Source: Thermaurantimonas sp046299575 (GTDB lineage Bacteria > Bacteroidota > Bacteroidia > Flavobacteriales > Schleiferiaceae). Taken from it: DNA of 64,000 bases. The notes beneath the pieces were generated by a model. The model worked only from the letters and a program-made list of their open reading frames with translations. It searched no databases and was not told where the DNA came from. The position numbers and the translations under genes are program-made. Shown piece by piece: positions 6,938 to 15,891 of this stretch; positions within the stretch are counted from its first letter, which is position 1; every line of letters begins with the position of its first letter. The stretch lies in assembly GCF_046299575.1 (NCBI RefSeq), contig NZ_JBKBHX010000006.1, forward strand, positions 132,733 to 196,732, read 5' to 3'.

Positions 6938-9684
6938 TTATTCAGATGATATTTATTTTTTCTTCTTTGAAAAGCAATTTTCCCACCCTCAAGGATATTA
7001 CAAACCGCAGTATTTATTACAGGATTTTCTAATGAACCGCTGTCATAAGATAGTTTTTCTTCGTTGTTTGTTGCAACAATGACCTGTTCAGCGTCTGCAT
7101 TTACTACAAGGTTTGCATTATGAGTTACAATTATAACTTGCCTGTATTTCTTTATTTCTTTGAAAATATCAGTAAGGTCATTAAAGATAAAATCGTTATC
7201 AAGATCATCTTCGGGTTGGTCGAAAATAATAGGTTGAGAAAAAATATTTGTAGCTAATTTTAAGCACAAATAAATAGTTCCTCTCTGACCTACTGAGATT
7301 TTATTCAAAGGTTTTCCTTTATAAGTGATTTTGGGCTGAACATATAAATATTTAGAACGGGATTGAAGATCATAAAATATTTTTTCAAACTCATATCTGT
7401 TAGAACGTAAATAATTTTCAATTTTTTGAAAAGATGTATCAATGTTTCTCAGAAAATCAAGGTAATTCTCTAAATCGATAATTCCAACTAATCCTTTCAG
7501 TTCTTCATAACTGTTTTTTCCTTTGAAAATTCTGCCGTCTAACTGTTCTTTTACGAGGTCGTAAAATGCATTTATATCAAAAACTATTTCTCCCTCAATC
7601 TTGATTTCTCTGTTGTTAATAATTTTTTTCATTAATTCCTTTTGCTGCTCATTCCAACCCTCTTTTCCTTGTAGAAGCCTACTCCAGCTTTGATCAATTG
7701 TAGATTTATGACGTAATAATTCCGAATAAATTAAATCAGCTATTTTCTTTTTATTGTTAAGAGCTGATTTTCGTTGGTTTTCTTTCTCTTCTATTTCTTT
7801 CTTTCGTCTTTCGTAAGATGAAATGGTGTGTCTGAACCGTTCTACATTTGAAAGCAGGGAGGCTATATCCCCTTTATAGTCCTTAAAATCGTTTTTAATT
7901 TTTGCATTTTCTTCTTGAGCTTCTTTTATTGTATCGTCAATATTTTTAATAGCAGCATCAATACCATCAATTTGTGGTTTAAAATCTAATAAGGGAATAC
8001 CCTTGTTTAGTTTAGTAATTTGTTCGTTTGTTTTTTGTAGAAATTCAGTTAGAGATGTTTTGAGTTGCTCTAAACTGAGTTTTTCGCTTTCACAGTCTTG
8101 CAGTTTTTCAATGTTTGCTGTATACTTTTGTAGTTTTTCTTTATTTTCCTCTGTTGTAATCCTATCTAATAAATTACGATTTTTATCTATTTCCTGCTGA
8201 ATATAAGATTTCTGGTTTATAGGATTATTATTTTCATCCCGCTTGTTAAACCATTCCAGAATAGTATTAAATTCGGATCTATAATTCTGGATAGTTTCAT
8301 CAATTTTCTGGTCAAATGAAAGCGTTTCAAGTTCCAAAATCTTCTTAATTTCCTCTCCCAATCCTTTTGCATCTTTTACCTTCTCTTTCACTTCACTTTG
8401 GGATATAAAAAGAAAGGGTAAATCGTACTGAGTATCCAATGGAAAAGTCTCATCCGTGCTATTAAGTGATTTTTTCCATTTTACTTTAAAATCTGATGAT
8501 AGATTAAATTCAGATTTTTCAAAAGGAACATTGTATTGTTTAAACCCGTTTGCAAAATAGTTTATCAAAACACTTTTACCGGCTCCTCGTCCTCCAATAA
8601 TTGTTACTAAGTTCTGATTTAATGGGATTCTGTTTTTCTCAAATTGTAATTGCTCATTCTCGAATACATTTACAGGATTTTCAATTTCAATTTCTGTAAA
8701 GGCAGATTTTTCAAAGTCATATGCTGGGTTAGTATTCTGTATTTTTACCCTTTCTTCCGGCTCATAAATGATTTGCTTTAGCCCTTCGAAAGTAAGATCT
8801 GATTTTATCCAAACTTTTCTATCTTGATTCTTTGTAAATAACTCATCAAATGTATGCGCATCACTTCCTCCAATACATGCTTTTAAACTTTTAAATTCAT
8901 TAATGAAGTCTTCCGAAGAAGGATGTTTTTTGCCTAAAGCCCATTGTATAGTATTGGGGTTTGTAGCAATTAAAATGTCAGATTTCTGAATAAGTAATTT
9001 TCTTGCCTGATGATCCTGACCATTCCACGAAACATTGCTTAAATCTTCATCAGAGGGCAAGGCAATTAGATATTTGCCTTCAAAGATGTTGCGTTTATTT
9101 GCAAGAATTTCACATATCTGTTTGTCATCAACAACTGCATTCATCATTCCAATATACAAAGGTGATTTACCTTTGAATTGTGTGTGTTGCTCAATTAATT
9201 TTTCACCTAATTTTTCTAGATTATTTTTTTTCAATTTTCGCTTTTCATCTTCACTCTGTGGGGCGGCCTCATAAATAAAATCAATTTCATGCAGGAAATT
9301 TTCCTCAATATCAGTAAAAGAAATATCGTCAGATAGTAAGACATGAAAGTTTATTCTATTGGAACCCACCAGTTTGTTAAGTCGAAATTCTATGTTCGGC
9401 AAGACGTAAATTGATTTGATCTTCTCAATTTCTTCTGAGTTAAAAAGCTCTTTTAATTTATCTTCTTTTTCAAAATACTCAGTCTTTATCTTCTTATAAC
9501 CGTCAATTGTGAAATAGTCGGTTATTCCGATAGCTGAAACATTGTTTGCAATGGCTCTTTTAAATAATTCTTTTACATAAGTATCCCAATCGTTTCCAAA
9601 GCCATTATATAAATGAGAATATGGGGTGTGAATATGCAAATCCCATAATCTCCATTCTGAACCTCTTTTAAAATTTTCTTTCAT
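6934..9684 (-). CDS. PHP-domain plus SMC-like ATPase (TrlF / Ppl-like)
   Basis: 916 residues. The N-terminus is a PHP phosphoesterase domain (DLHIHTPYS 15-23, GITDY around 53-57, GSDAH 273-277, metal-binding His/Asp). It is followed by an ABC/SMC-type ATPase split by a long coiled coil: Walker A GGRGAGKS 364-371, coiled coil about 440-700, signature SVGQRG about 797-802, Walker B PIIFDQPEDD around 818-827, H-loop IVTHN around 852. PHP-ATPase fusions of this kind are known from type I restriction loci (TrlF family) and resemble the single-gene anti-phage protein Ppl. It lies between hsdS and hsdR and overlaps hsdR by 4 bp, so it is expressed with the system. Confidence 0.82.
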   Translation of the reverse strand: MKENFKRGSEWRLWDLHIHTPYSHLYNGFGNDWDTYVKELFKRAIANNVSAIGITDYFTIDGYKKIKTEYFEKEDKLKELFNSEEIEKIKSIYVLPNIEFRLNKLVGSNRINFHVLLSDDISFTDIEENFLHEIDFIYEAAPQSEDEKRKLKKNNLEKLGEKLIEQHTQFKGKSPLYIGMMNAVVDDKQICEILANKRNIFEGKYLIALPSDEDLSNVSWNGQDHQARKLLIQKSDILIATNPNTIQWALGKKHPSSEDFINEFKSLKACIGGSDAHTFDELFTKNQDRKVWIKSDLTFEGLKQIIYEPEERVKIQNTNPAYDFEKSAFTEIEIENPVNVFENEQLQFEKNRIPLNQNLVTIIGGRGAGKSVLINYFANGFKQYNVPFEKSEFNLSSDFKVKWKKSLNSTDETFPLDTQYDLPFLFISQSEVKEKVKDAKGLGEEIKKILELETLSFDQKIDETIQNYRSEFNTILEWFNKRDENNNPINQKSYIQQEIDKNRNLLDRITTEENKEKLQKYTANIEKLQDCESEKLSLEQLKTSLTEFLQKTNEQITKLNKGIPLLDFKPQIDGIDAAIKNIDDTIKEAQEENAKIKNDFKDYKGDIASLLSNVERFRHTISSYERRKKEIEEKENQRKSALNNKKKIADLIYSELLRHKSTIDQSWSRLLQGKEGWNEQQKELMKKIINNREIKIEGEIVFDINAFYDLVKEQLDGRIFKGKNSYEELKGLVGIIDLENYLDFLRNIDTSFQKIENYLRSNRYEFEKIFYDLQSRSKYLYVQPKITYKGKPLNKISVGQRGTIYLCLKLATNIFSQPIIFDQPEDDLDNDFIFNDLTDIFKEIKKYRQVIIVTHNANLVVNADAEQVIVATNNEEKLSYDSGSLENPVINTAVCNILEGGKIAFQRRKNKYHLNK

Positions 9685-9699
9685 ATTGCCTTTCTGATT

Positions 9700-10800
9700 T
9701 TAACTCTTCACTCTTATTTCCCCGCTCATCAGCTTCGGCAGCAGCGTATCCCGCAACTGCGTAAGCGTGCGAATTTGCTGGGTGTTGGATTTGATTTTTT
9801 GGAAAAGGGGTTCAATTTCTTTATCAAAGTGCTTTATCTTTTCCTTTGGGGGAATAAGAAAATCCAGTGTTCTGAATGCTGCCTTTGAAATCTCTTGAAA
9901 TACAGAACCGTTTCCTGCATTTTCTATCATTTCCATATTAGCCTTACACCACAAAAACATAAAATAGTTTGAAACGATTTTGTCGCATATAATTGCGATA
10001 TACCCTTGATTGATGGCAACAGGAATTTCAGTTATAGCTAAATATCCAATAGGTGCTCTTGATGAAAGCAATAAAGTGCCAACAGGCAGAAGTCCAGAAC
10101 TTATTTGCTTTAAACCTTCTTCTGTGATTTTGCGTGATGTGTCAAAAAGAAATATGGAAGTTGTGTTTGATAAATCTCTTGGAGAAGTCCAATGAATATT
10201 ACCATCCCAATATTTCTGTTCTGTTGTGCTCGGTGTTGTTCCGCCTTTCATTGAAACAACATCATCAATAGTTCCAACCTCCCAACTCTCATCTGCTTCT
10301 TCTATGAACCACTGCCTGAAGAGGGTTTCAGCTAATTGCTCTAAGGTTTTGTTTTGGCGGTGCAGCAGGTCTATTTTGTCGTCTAAGCTGCTGAGTACTT
10401 CGGCTATGGCGGTTTGTATTTTTACATCATCCGTAATTGAAATATCTATTGAATTGAGTAAAGTTTGAGTTACAAGTGGGTGACTTGAACCCTCAGCATA
10501 ACTGTTTAAATCTAAATTCCTCAAGAAATAATATAGAAACTTGGCATTGTACCCATTCTTTGGTTTTGCTGCTAATGCATTATCTGAAACCCAAATAGGT
10601 TTATCTTGATAATAAACAGAACCACAATAAGCACCAACTCGCCCAATTATTATTGTTTCCCCATTGTAATTTGAACTATCACAATAACCTAAAATCCCGT
10701 TTCCACCAAACACGGGTATATCCCCTTTTGTTTTTGGTCTTTCCTTGCCATTTCCAAACTGAACAAATTCTGATAGTTTATATTCTTTCCACTCACTCAT
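9700..10800 (-). CDS. hsdS: type I restriction enzyme, S (specificity) subunit
   Basis: 366 residues with two target recognition domains (about 5-125 and 170-325). They are separated by the central conserved helix (IQTAIAEVLSSLDDKIDLLH) and closed by a second conserved helix (LTQLRDTLLPKLMSGEIRV). Each TRD reads half of a bipartite DNA site, and the helices set the spacing. The DNA target cannot be predicted by eye. The gene is complete, 15 bp upstream of the PHP-ATPase gene. The short length of TRD1 is within family range. Confidence 0.95.
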   Translation of the reverse strand: MSEWKEYKLSEFVQFGNGKERPKTKGDIPVFGGNGILGYCDSSNYNGETIIIGRVGAYCGSVYYQDKPIWVSDNALAAKPKNGYNAKFLYYFLRNLDLNSYAEGSSHPLVTQTLLNSIDISITDDVKIQTAIAEVLSSLDDKIDLLHRQNKTLEQLAETLFRQWFIEEADESWEVGTIDDVVSMKGGTTPSTTEQKYWDGNIHWTSPRDLSNTTSIFLFDTSRKITEEGLKQISSGLLPVGTLLLSSRAPIGYLAITEIPVAINQGYIAIICDKIVSNYFMFLWCKANMEMIENAGNGSVFQEISKAAFRTLDFLIPPKEKIKHFDKEIEPLFQKIKSNTQQIRTLTQLRDTLLPKLMSGEIRVKS

Positions 10801-10814
10801 ATTATTGGTTTATT

Positions 10815-10862
10815 TTTAAATTGAAATTCGTTTTTCACTTTTCATTTTTCACTTTTCGTTTT
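10815..10862. repeat. low-complexity (A/C)TTTTCACTTTTC tract
   Basis: The gap between hsdS and the DUF1828 gene is built of repeated TTTTTCACTTTTC units. Such a tract is likely a simple intergenic repeat and has no visible coding role. Confidence 0.5.
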
Positions 10863-11653
10863 TACGCTGCTTGTTTTAATTTAGCAATGTTTTCGGGGGC
10901 ATGCCTTTCGGTCCAAAGAATAAAATCGGCATTTTTGCTACGCAAAGCGTCTAAGTATTCTTGCTGTATTTCTTTTTCTTCGTTATTGATTATAGCCAGT
11001 CCTATTACTTGTTTGTTGGTAATTTTTTCTCTTACGCTTTTAATATCCTCCCAGGTAAAAAGAAAATTGGGTATATTCAGTTTATTTAGAGTATTGAATG
11101 CTTTCAAAACAATTTCTTTCTCGCGGTAGGCAATTTGAAAATCGAAAGTAAATTCCAGTCCTGTGCTTCCTTTAGAAATAAATTGGGGGGTGTAAATAAT
11201 TTCTTGTTCGTCAAGATAATTGCGTACATCTTCTTTAAAGATAGAAGCAACGGTGTGCTTGGCGAGCATATACATATCGTTAATTTCAGAAATGGCGGAA
11301 ATGAGATTATGTTTTTTCTGAGCGAAGTTATTTTCAGTGGCTTCTACAATTAACTCATCATTTTGTAATTGTATGCCATAGGTGAGTAAAATCCGTTCGA
11401 GCAAATCTTTTCGTTTAGGCGAACGAGTAATAGCCGCCCCTGTTAGTTCAAGATTTTTGAGCGTAATTCCATCATCGGACATAAGAATTTTGCCATTGTC
11501 TTTTTTGGCGTAAATTTCTAATGTATCATTAAACAAGCCAATGAAAGGCGTGCTGATGACTGCCCAATTCGTACCTGTATCGGTTACAATGGTTGTACGT
11601 TCTTTCAAAAAATCGTAATATTTATTGATAAGTTCGTTTATCCAATGGTTCAT
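10862..11653 (-). CDS. DUF1828/DUF1829 domain protein
   Basis: 263 residues. The N-terminal part (IVTDTGTNWAVISTPF, then ILMSDDGITLKNLEL) matches what I know of DUF1828, and the C-terminal part (VIGLAIINNEEKEIQQEY, then DFILWTERHAPENIAKLKQ) resembles DUF1829. Function is not established. Proteins of this type often sit inside defence or restriction loci. Its start overlaps the stop of the upstream gene by 4 bp, so the two are a coupled pair embedded between hsdM and hsdS. No membrane segment or signal peptide is present. Confidence 0.75.
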   Translation of the reverse strand: MNHWINELINKYYDFLKERTTIVTDTGTNWAVISTPFIGLFNDTLEIYAKKDNGKILMSDDGITLKNLELTGAAITRSPKRKDLLERILLTYGIQLQNDELIVEATENNFAQKKHNLISAISEINDMYMLAKHTVASIFKEDVRNYLDEQEIIYTPQFISKGSTGLEFTFDFQIAYREKEIVLKAFNTLNKLNIPNFLFTWEDIKSVREKITNKQVIGLAIINNEEKEIQQEYLDALRSKNADFILWTERHAPENIAKLKQAA

Positions 11654-12177
11654 AGAAGTGAAGGTTGCAGTATGTTAAAAACAGTTTGCAAATGAATTAA
11701 TTTGTTGAATGAAAAAAATGCCTGCTCAATATCGTTATTGTTTGAGATAGTTTTCACGGGAAAACTATCCTCGGTTAATGGCAAAGCCCAATCTAAGGTA
11801 GTTTTATATCCTTCCACATAATAATGAATGTGATGTTCGTGATAATCGAAAAACTTACCTGCAAAAGGATGAAAAATTTCAGGAACTTTGGGTGTAATTG
11901 TTTCGGGGTTTTTGTGTTGTCCGTTATAGTCTATCCTTATCAGTCCAATTTTAGTGTCATCATCAAGCAGATATAACGTAAGTTTGAAATGATTTTTCTT
12001 GCTTTGGGTTATATCATAGATAAATGTGAAATCGGTATTATCAGGCGAAATAAGCGTATATCTTACCGTAAATGGAAATGGTTGTTGATGGATTTCAATT
12101 TTATCTTCCAATACACCATTCATTTCTACTTTTTTTGGTAATTCTAAAAGATATTGTGCTTGTTGTATCGAGAACAT
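11650..12177 (-). CDS. hypothetical protein paired with the DUF1828 gene (DUF6978-like)
   Basis: 175 residues, soluble. It is rich in His and aromatic residues, including a striking FFDYHEHHIHYYVEG segment near residues 105-119. From its partner and general composition it looks like the DUF6978 family that accompanies DUF1828, but I hold that loosely. The 4-bp overlap with the downstream gene points to co-translation, as in toxin-antitoxin or two-component accessory modules. No catalytic motif is recognised. Confidence 0.65.
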   Translation of the reverse strand: MFSIQQAQYLLELPKKVEMNGVLEDKIEIHQQPFPFTVRYTLISPDNTDFTFIYDITQSKKNHFKLTLYLLDDDTKIGLIRIDYNGQHKNPETITPKVPEIFHPFAGKFFDYHEHHIHYYVEGYKTTLDWALPLTEDSFPVKTISNNNDIEQAFFSFNKLIHLQTVFNILQPSLL

Positions 12178-12301
12178 TTTGTTGCAGTATTTTTAGTTGA
12201 TATGTAACAAATTTTATATCTCAAATGCCTTCGTAGTTATTGATGAGTTTTATGTCGTAATTCATGGTATTGAAATTTCGTTGGTTTTAATTGTCTAATG
12301 T

Positions 12302-12748
12302 TTAATCAGTGCTGCCTTCGGGATCCTCAGGCAGCATTTGGGGAGTTTTATTATCGCTGCCTTCGAGTGCCTCAGGCAGCGGCACCTCAGGGTGGCTGAG
12401 GTTCTCGAAGCCACCCTGAGTGTTCTCGAAGCCACCCTGAGTGTTCTCGAGCTCACCCTTTTTTAAGTCACGATAAGCAAGCGCTAATTGCGGAAGTAAT
12501 TCCGGTGTTCCATTTATCAACGCTTCTTTCTTCTTCCGGCTCCAACCCTGCACTTGCTTTTCGCGATAAAATGCTTCGTCAATGCGTGCATATTCCTCAA
12601 AATATACCAGCTTCACGGGTAATCTTTTCCTGGTATGATTCGCCCCTTCACCCGCCTGATGTTGAGCCAATCGCAGTTCAAGATTGGTAGTACTGCCGGT
12701 ATAGTAACTGCCGTCAGCGCATTCTAATATGTACATGTATCCTTTCAT
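12302..12748 (-). CDS. GIY-YIG endonuclease-domain protein with repeat-derived C-terminus
   Basis: Residues 1-80 are a small GIY-YIG nuclease domain of the YhbQ/UPF0213 type (YMYILECADGSYYTGSTTN, then R at 26, HTRKRLPVKLVYFE, EAFYREKQVQGWSRKKKEALI). Such proteins usually end near residue 95-100. Here residues about 100-148 come from palindromic DNA repeats: ENTQGGF twice, then NLSHPEVPLPEALEG and MLPEDPEG. The gene stands between hsdM and the DUF pair in the same orientation. DNA cleavage activity is plausible but the tail is probably non-functional. Confidence 0.8.
   Translation of the reverse strand: MKGYMYILECADGSYYTGSTTNLELRLAQHQAGEGANHTRKRLPVKLVYFEEYARIDEAFYREKQVQGWSRKKKEALINGTPELLPQLALAYRDLKKGELENTQGGFENTQGGFENLSHPEVPLPEALEGSDNKTPQMLPEDPEGSTD
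12311..12441. repeat. cluster of TTCG...CTCA hairpin repeats with differing stems
   Basis: Three complete hairpins are seen at 12311-12335, 12356-12380 and 12390-12416, plus half copies up to 12441. Two have stem GCTGCC/GGCAGC with loops TTCGGGATCCTCA and TTCGAGTGCCTCA. The third, in reverse orientation, has stem GGGTGGC/GCCACCC with loop TTCGAGAACCTCA. The loop is conserved while the stem changes on both sides. They form the 3' end of the GIY-YIG coding frame. Confidence 0.75.
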
Positions 12749-12781
12749 ACTTTCATCTATGACGGGGGCTTCGGCTATTCA

Positions 12782-12808
12782 GGGTGGCTTCGAGAACCTC
12801 AGCCACCC
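12782..12808. repeat. TTCG...CTCA hairpin repeat, intergenic
   Basis: Stem GGGTGGC/GCCACCC with loop TTCGAGAACCTCA, the inverted copy of the hairpin at 12390-12416. It lies between hsdM and the GIY-YIG gene. A degenerate copy follows at about 12827-12845 over the hsdM stop. Confidence 0.75.
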
Positions 12809-12840
12809 TGTGTATTCTAAAAGCAAGCACCCTGAAAAGC

Positions 12841-14454
12841 TCAGCCCTCATGTATGTTTATTTTAGATAAATTAGCCATGATTCTATCATTCAATTCTTT
12901 CTCTTCCTGCATTTGTTTTTCCAGTTCGGCTTTGAGGGAAGCGAAGCGTTCGGCAAAGTTGAAGTCGTCTTCTTCTTCCGGTAGCCCCACGTAGCGGCCG
13001 GGTGTTAAGGCATAGTTTAGTGCTCTGACTTCCTCAATGGTTGCACTTTTGCAAAAGCCCTGAATGTCTTGGTAAGCTCCGCCTTCGACAGGCTCAGGCA
13101 TCGCTTCGGCCGGCTCAGGCATCGCATTCCAACGATGGTAAGTTTGGGCAATTTTTTGTATGTCGGCATTGCTAAGTTCACGGGTTCTGCGGTTAATCAA
13201 ATGACCCATATTGCGGGCATCGATAAAAAGGATTTGCCCTTTTCGGTTTTCACTTTTCTTTTTTCGTATAAACCAAAGGCAAGCAGGTATTTGCGTATTC
13301 AAAAACAATTTAGTGGGCAGGTTCACAATGCAGTCAATCAAATCGGCATCAACCAGGGCCTTGCGAATTTCGAATTCACCGCCCGCATTGCTGGTTAGCG
13401 AGCCTTTGGAAAGCACAAAGCCGGCCCTTCCGTTGGGAGCGAGATGATAGAGGAAGTGCTGTATCCAGGCATAGTTGGCATTGCCTGCCGGAGGAACCCC
13501 ATACACCCATCGCGGGTCGTTTTTAAGCAATTCGCCACTCCAGTCGCTATCGTTAAAGGGCGGATTGGCAATGATAAAATCGGCTTTAAGGTCTTTGTGG
13601 GCATCGTTTAAAAAACTGCCTTCGTTGTTCCATTTCACATTGCTGCTGTCGATGCCACGTATGGCAAGGTTCATTTTGCAGAGCCGCCAGGTGGTTTGGT
13701 TGCTTTCCTGTCCGTAAATAGAGATACGGTCTGATGGATTAAGCTGTAATTTTCTTCCGTTGTTTTTTTTGTAATAATCCTGATGGGCTTTAATAAATTT
13801 TTCGCTTTGTACAAACATGCCCCCGCTTCCACAGCAAGGGTCAAATACCCTGCCTTCATAAGGTTCGAGCATTTCTACCAAAAGTTTTACTACACTTTCA
13901 GGCGTATAGAACTGACCTCCTTTCTTGCCTTCTGCCAGGGCAAATTGCCCCAGGAAGTATTCGTACACTCTGCCCAGAATATCTTTGGCTTGGGCTTCTT
14001 TAGTGCCCAGTGTTGCGGTACTAATCAGGTCAATAAGTCCGCCCAGGCTGGTTTTGTCTAATTTTTCCTGTGCATATACTTTGGGCAAAACGCCTTTCAA
14101 AGAGGGGTTGTCTTTTTCTATGGCATCCATGGCATCGTCAATGTCTTTGCCAATGGAGGGCAGTTTTGCTCTGCCTTGCAGCCACGACCAACGAGCAGAA
14201 GGCGGCACATAAAACACTTTCTCGGCGACATATTCATTTTTGTCTTCGGGGTCGGCTCCTTCATAGTCGCCTTTGCCTTCTTTCAGTTTGTGGTAAAGTT
14301 CTTCGAAAGCATCGGAGATGTATTTTAGGAAAATAAGCCCTAAAACCACATGTTTGTATTCGGCTGCATCCATGTTTTTACGGAGCTTGTCAGCCGCTTT
14401 CCAGAGTTTTTTCTCCAAGGATTCTTCTGCTATTTCTTTTGCTTTTTTGGCCAT
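12841..14454 (-). CDS. hsdM: type I restriction enzyme, M (adenine methyltransferase) subunit
   Basis: 537 residues. HsdM N-terminal helical domain (about 8-140), then the N6-adenine methyltransferase domain with the SAM motif FDPCCGSGGMF (204-214) and catalytic NPPF (297-300). It methylates adenine at the site read by HsdS and forms the M2S core of the restriction complex. Residues about 444-459 (MPEPAEAMPEPVEGG) are foreign to the family and arise from two copies of a hairpin repeat. First gene of the operon. The order hsdM, accessory genes, hsdS, PHP-ATPase, hsdR is consistent with a single transcript. Confidence 0.96.
   Translation of the reverse strand: MAKKAKEIAEESLEKKLWKAADKLRKNMDAAEYKHVVLGLIFLKYISDAFEELYHKLKEGKGDYEGADPEDKNEYVAEKVFYVPPSARWSWLQGRAKLPSIGKDIDDAMDAIEKDNPSLKGVLPKVYAQEKLDKTSLGGLIDLISTATLGTKEAQAKDILGRVYEYFLGQFALAEGKKGGQFYTPESVVKLLVEMLEPYEGRVFDPCCGSGGMFVQSEKFIKAHQDYYKKNNGRKLQLNPSDRISIYGQESNQTTWRLCKMNLAIRGIDSSNVKWNNEGSFLNDAHKDLKADFIIANPPFNDSDWSGELLKNDPRWVYGVPPAGNANYAWIQHFLYHLAPNGRAGFVLSKGSLTSNAGGEFEIRKALVDADLIDCIVNLPTKLFLNTQIPACLWFIRKKKSENRKGQILFIDARNMGHLINRRTRELSNADIQKIAQTYHRWNAMPEPAEAMPEPVEGGAYQDIQGFCKSATIEEVRALNYALTPGRYVGLPEEEDDFNFAERFASLKAELEKQMQEEKELNDRIMANLSKINIHEG
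13081..13122. repeat. two tandem hairpin repeats inserted in frame in hsdM
   Basis: Tandem GCCTTCGACAGGCTCAGGC (13081-13099) and a second copy, GCTTCGGCCGGCTCAGGC, just after it. Both share the TTCG...CTCA loop of the repeats at 12311-12808 with a different, shorter stem (GCC/GGC). They encode the MPEPAEAMPEPVEGG segment and keep the frame. Confidence 0.7.
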
Positions 14455-14823
14455 TATTGAGATTTTAATTGTTTGCTAAATTAGGTTTTGGTTATTTCTT
14501 TTCGTAATCAGAGCTTTGGCAGGAAATAGGGCCGGCTATAGTTGAATCTGGTTTTGCTAAGGGACAAATTAAATATTCTGATACAGTTCAGCATTGAATT
14601 ATTCGTGTTTTTCTCTAGGCGTCAGTTGTAAGTCGCTTCACAATAAAAAAAATCGAAGTAAAAAATTAAAACACAAATAATATGGCAATGCATGTAGGTT
14701 TATTCGTTGTCCGTTTTAAATTTGTCCTAAATATTAGTCACCTGTCAGAATGGTTTATTTTTTTCTTAATTATAAGTTGTCTGTATGTTGTTGTCAGGTC
14801 GTCTTTTACAATTGCTGTCAATG
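14455..14823. other. upstream region of the hsdM operon, no gene recognised
   Basis: AT-rich DNA upstream of hsdM. A 66-codon plus-strand frame (14682-14882) is hydrophobic, but it runs into the att-like element and is probably not a gene. The promoter of the restriction operon must be here, but no clear TAnnTTTG box stands out. Confidence 0.4.
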
Positions 14824-14962
14824 GTTTAAAACGGTATAAAGGTCTGCAATTGTTAGGATTTTTAGCATTGAACTTGATTTGAAGCACAAAACTTTTGGCT
14901 ACCACTGAAATGTAATCGAAGGACGAAACCCCGAATTGCAAATGTGCTTTATTGTACAATTT
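14824..14962. repeat. decayed att-like palindromic element (att1)
   Basis: Aligns with the intercassette palindromes of the 37-64 kb region. ATTTTTAGCATTGAACTTGA and TTGAAGCACAAAAC match the body of the copies at 44091 and 63434 (TTTTTAGCACTA, CTTGATACGAAGCACGAAA). GAAACCCCGAATTGCAAA matches their right arm. The left core is reduced to AAAACGG and the right core to TTATTGTAC. It lies immediately 3' of the decayed gene at 14965-15690, as the other copies lie 3' of their genes. Confidence 0.65.
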
Positions 14963-14964
14963 TT

Positions 14965-15690
14965 ATCATTTTCGAGGTCTCTCATTGGTGAAGAATAAGT
15001 CGTAAAGTTCATGCAGTTCAGGCTTTATACTGTCAAACAGTTTTTTTAGTTTCTTTAATATTTATAGATGCCACTTCAGGAAAAATTCTCTTCAAATGTT
15101 TTATCTTCTTTATATAGTCTGGATAATAAAATTTCACCTATCTGCCATTAAATTCATTTATTTCAATGAGTGGCCAGAGATATTCATATGCATTCCACGT
15201 TGGAGTTTTTCGAACTTTTCTTATAACACTGTCTTTTGGGATGGCAGGATTCACCCTATTTTGAATGTAACCTTCTATTGTAAACCATTCTTTCGGTAAA
15301 AATCATATGTGCAAGTTGTTTTTCTACAACTAGTCTGGCACCTTTATTTCTTTTTTCAAGTTCAACTGCTCGAAACAATACATCGCTATTGGGAATCTGC
15401 TTGACAAAGTTTTTTAGATCAAATATTGGGTCAATCGTCAACTGTCCATAAACTATCGCACCGCGCAATAAAAGGTTATTTTGAAATAAGATAGAATAGA
15501 GATATCCTAAGTGTATAAGTGTCGAGCTTAAAATTGTCCCTGTAATAAAAATTTCACCCCCCCAAAAATATACATTAAAATCGAGCTTAATCTTTCAATG
15601 CGCTTTTTGTGACCAGAGACGAAAAGAGCTTGGATTTTTACCTGTTATAGGATAATTCAATTCTTTTAAAATGACATTTATCGATATGAA
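14965..15690 (-). pseudogene. decayed gene with several frameshifts, family not named
   Basis: Reading the minus strand across frames gives a continuous protein-like sequence. It includes YPITGKNPSSFRLWSQKAH, a stop, then LYSILFQNNLLLRGAIVYGQ, VLFRAVELEKRNKGARLVVE, a shift, TPTWNAYEYLWPLIEINEF, a shift, then YIKKIKHLKRIFPEVASINI, a shift, and a terminal PELHELYDLFFTNERPRK before a stop at 14965. At least three frameshifts and two stops are needed. The LLRGAIVYG...ELEK pattern resembles a family of uncharacterised proteins of about 250 residues. It is not expressed as an intact product. Confidence 0.7.
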
Positions 15691-15891
15691 TCTTACCAAT
15701 TTTTCATAAAAAATTCGTACTCATTAACATCGCTCATAGGGTTGGAAGCTGTTGTGAGTAATCAAGATAGTACATGCCCACTTGGCGAAGCCATTCCCTT
15801 TTTGCAATTTATCCGTTACACACGAGATAAAATCCCCACCCACATATTCCTTAAAAACACTGTATGTTTGAGCATCTAAACGAATTTTTGT
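15691..15891. other. upstream region of the S9 peptidase gene
   Basis: No gene seen. It separates the accessory block from the GC-richer S9 peptidase gene. Confidence 0.4.

Noticed and set aside
12311..12441. CRISPR array
   Set aside because: Repeats are adjacent hairpins of variable orientation without unique spacers of constant length, and no cas genes are present.
14682..14882. Plus-strand 66-codon hydrophobic ORF
   Set aside because: It runs into the decayed att-like element, has no recognisable family and no partner gene.
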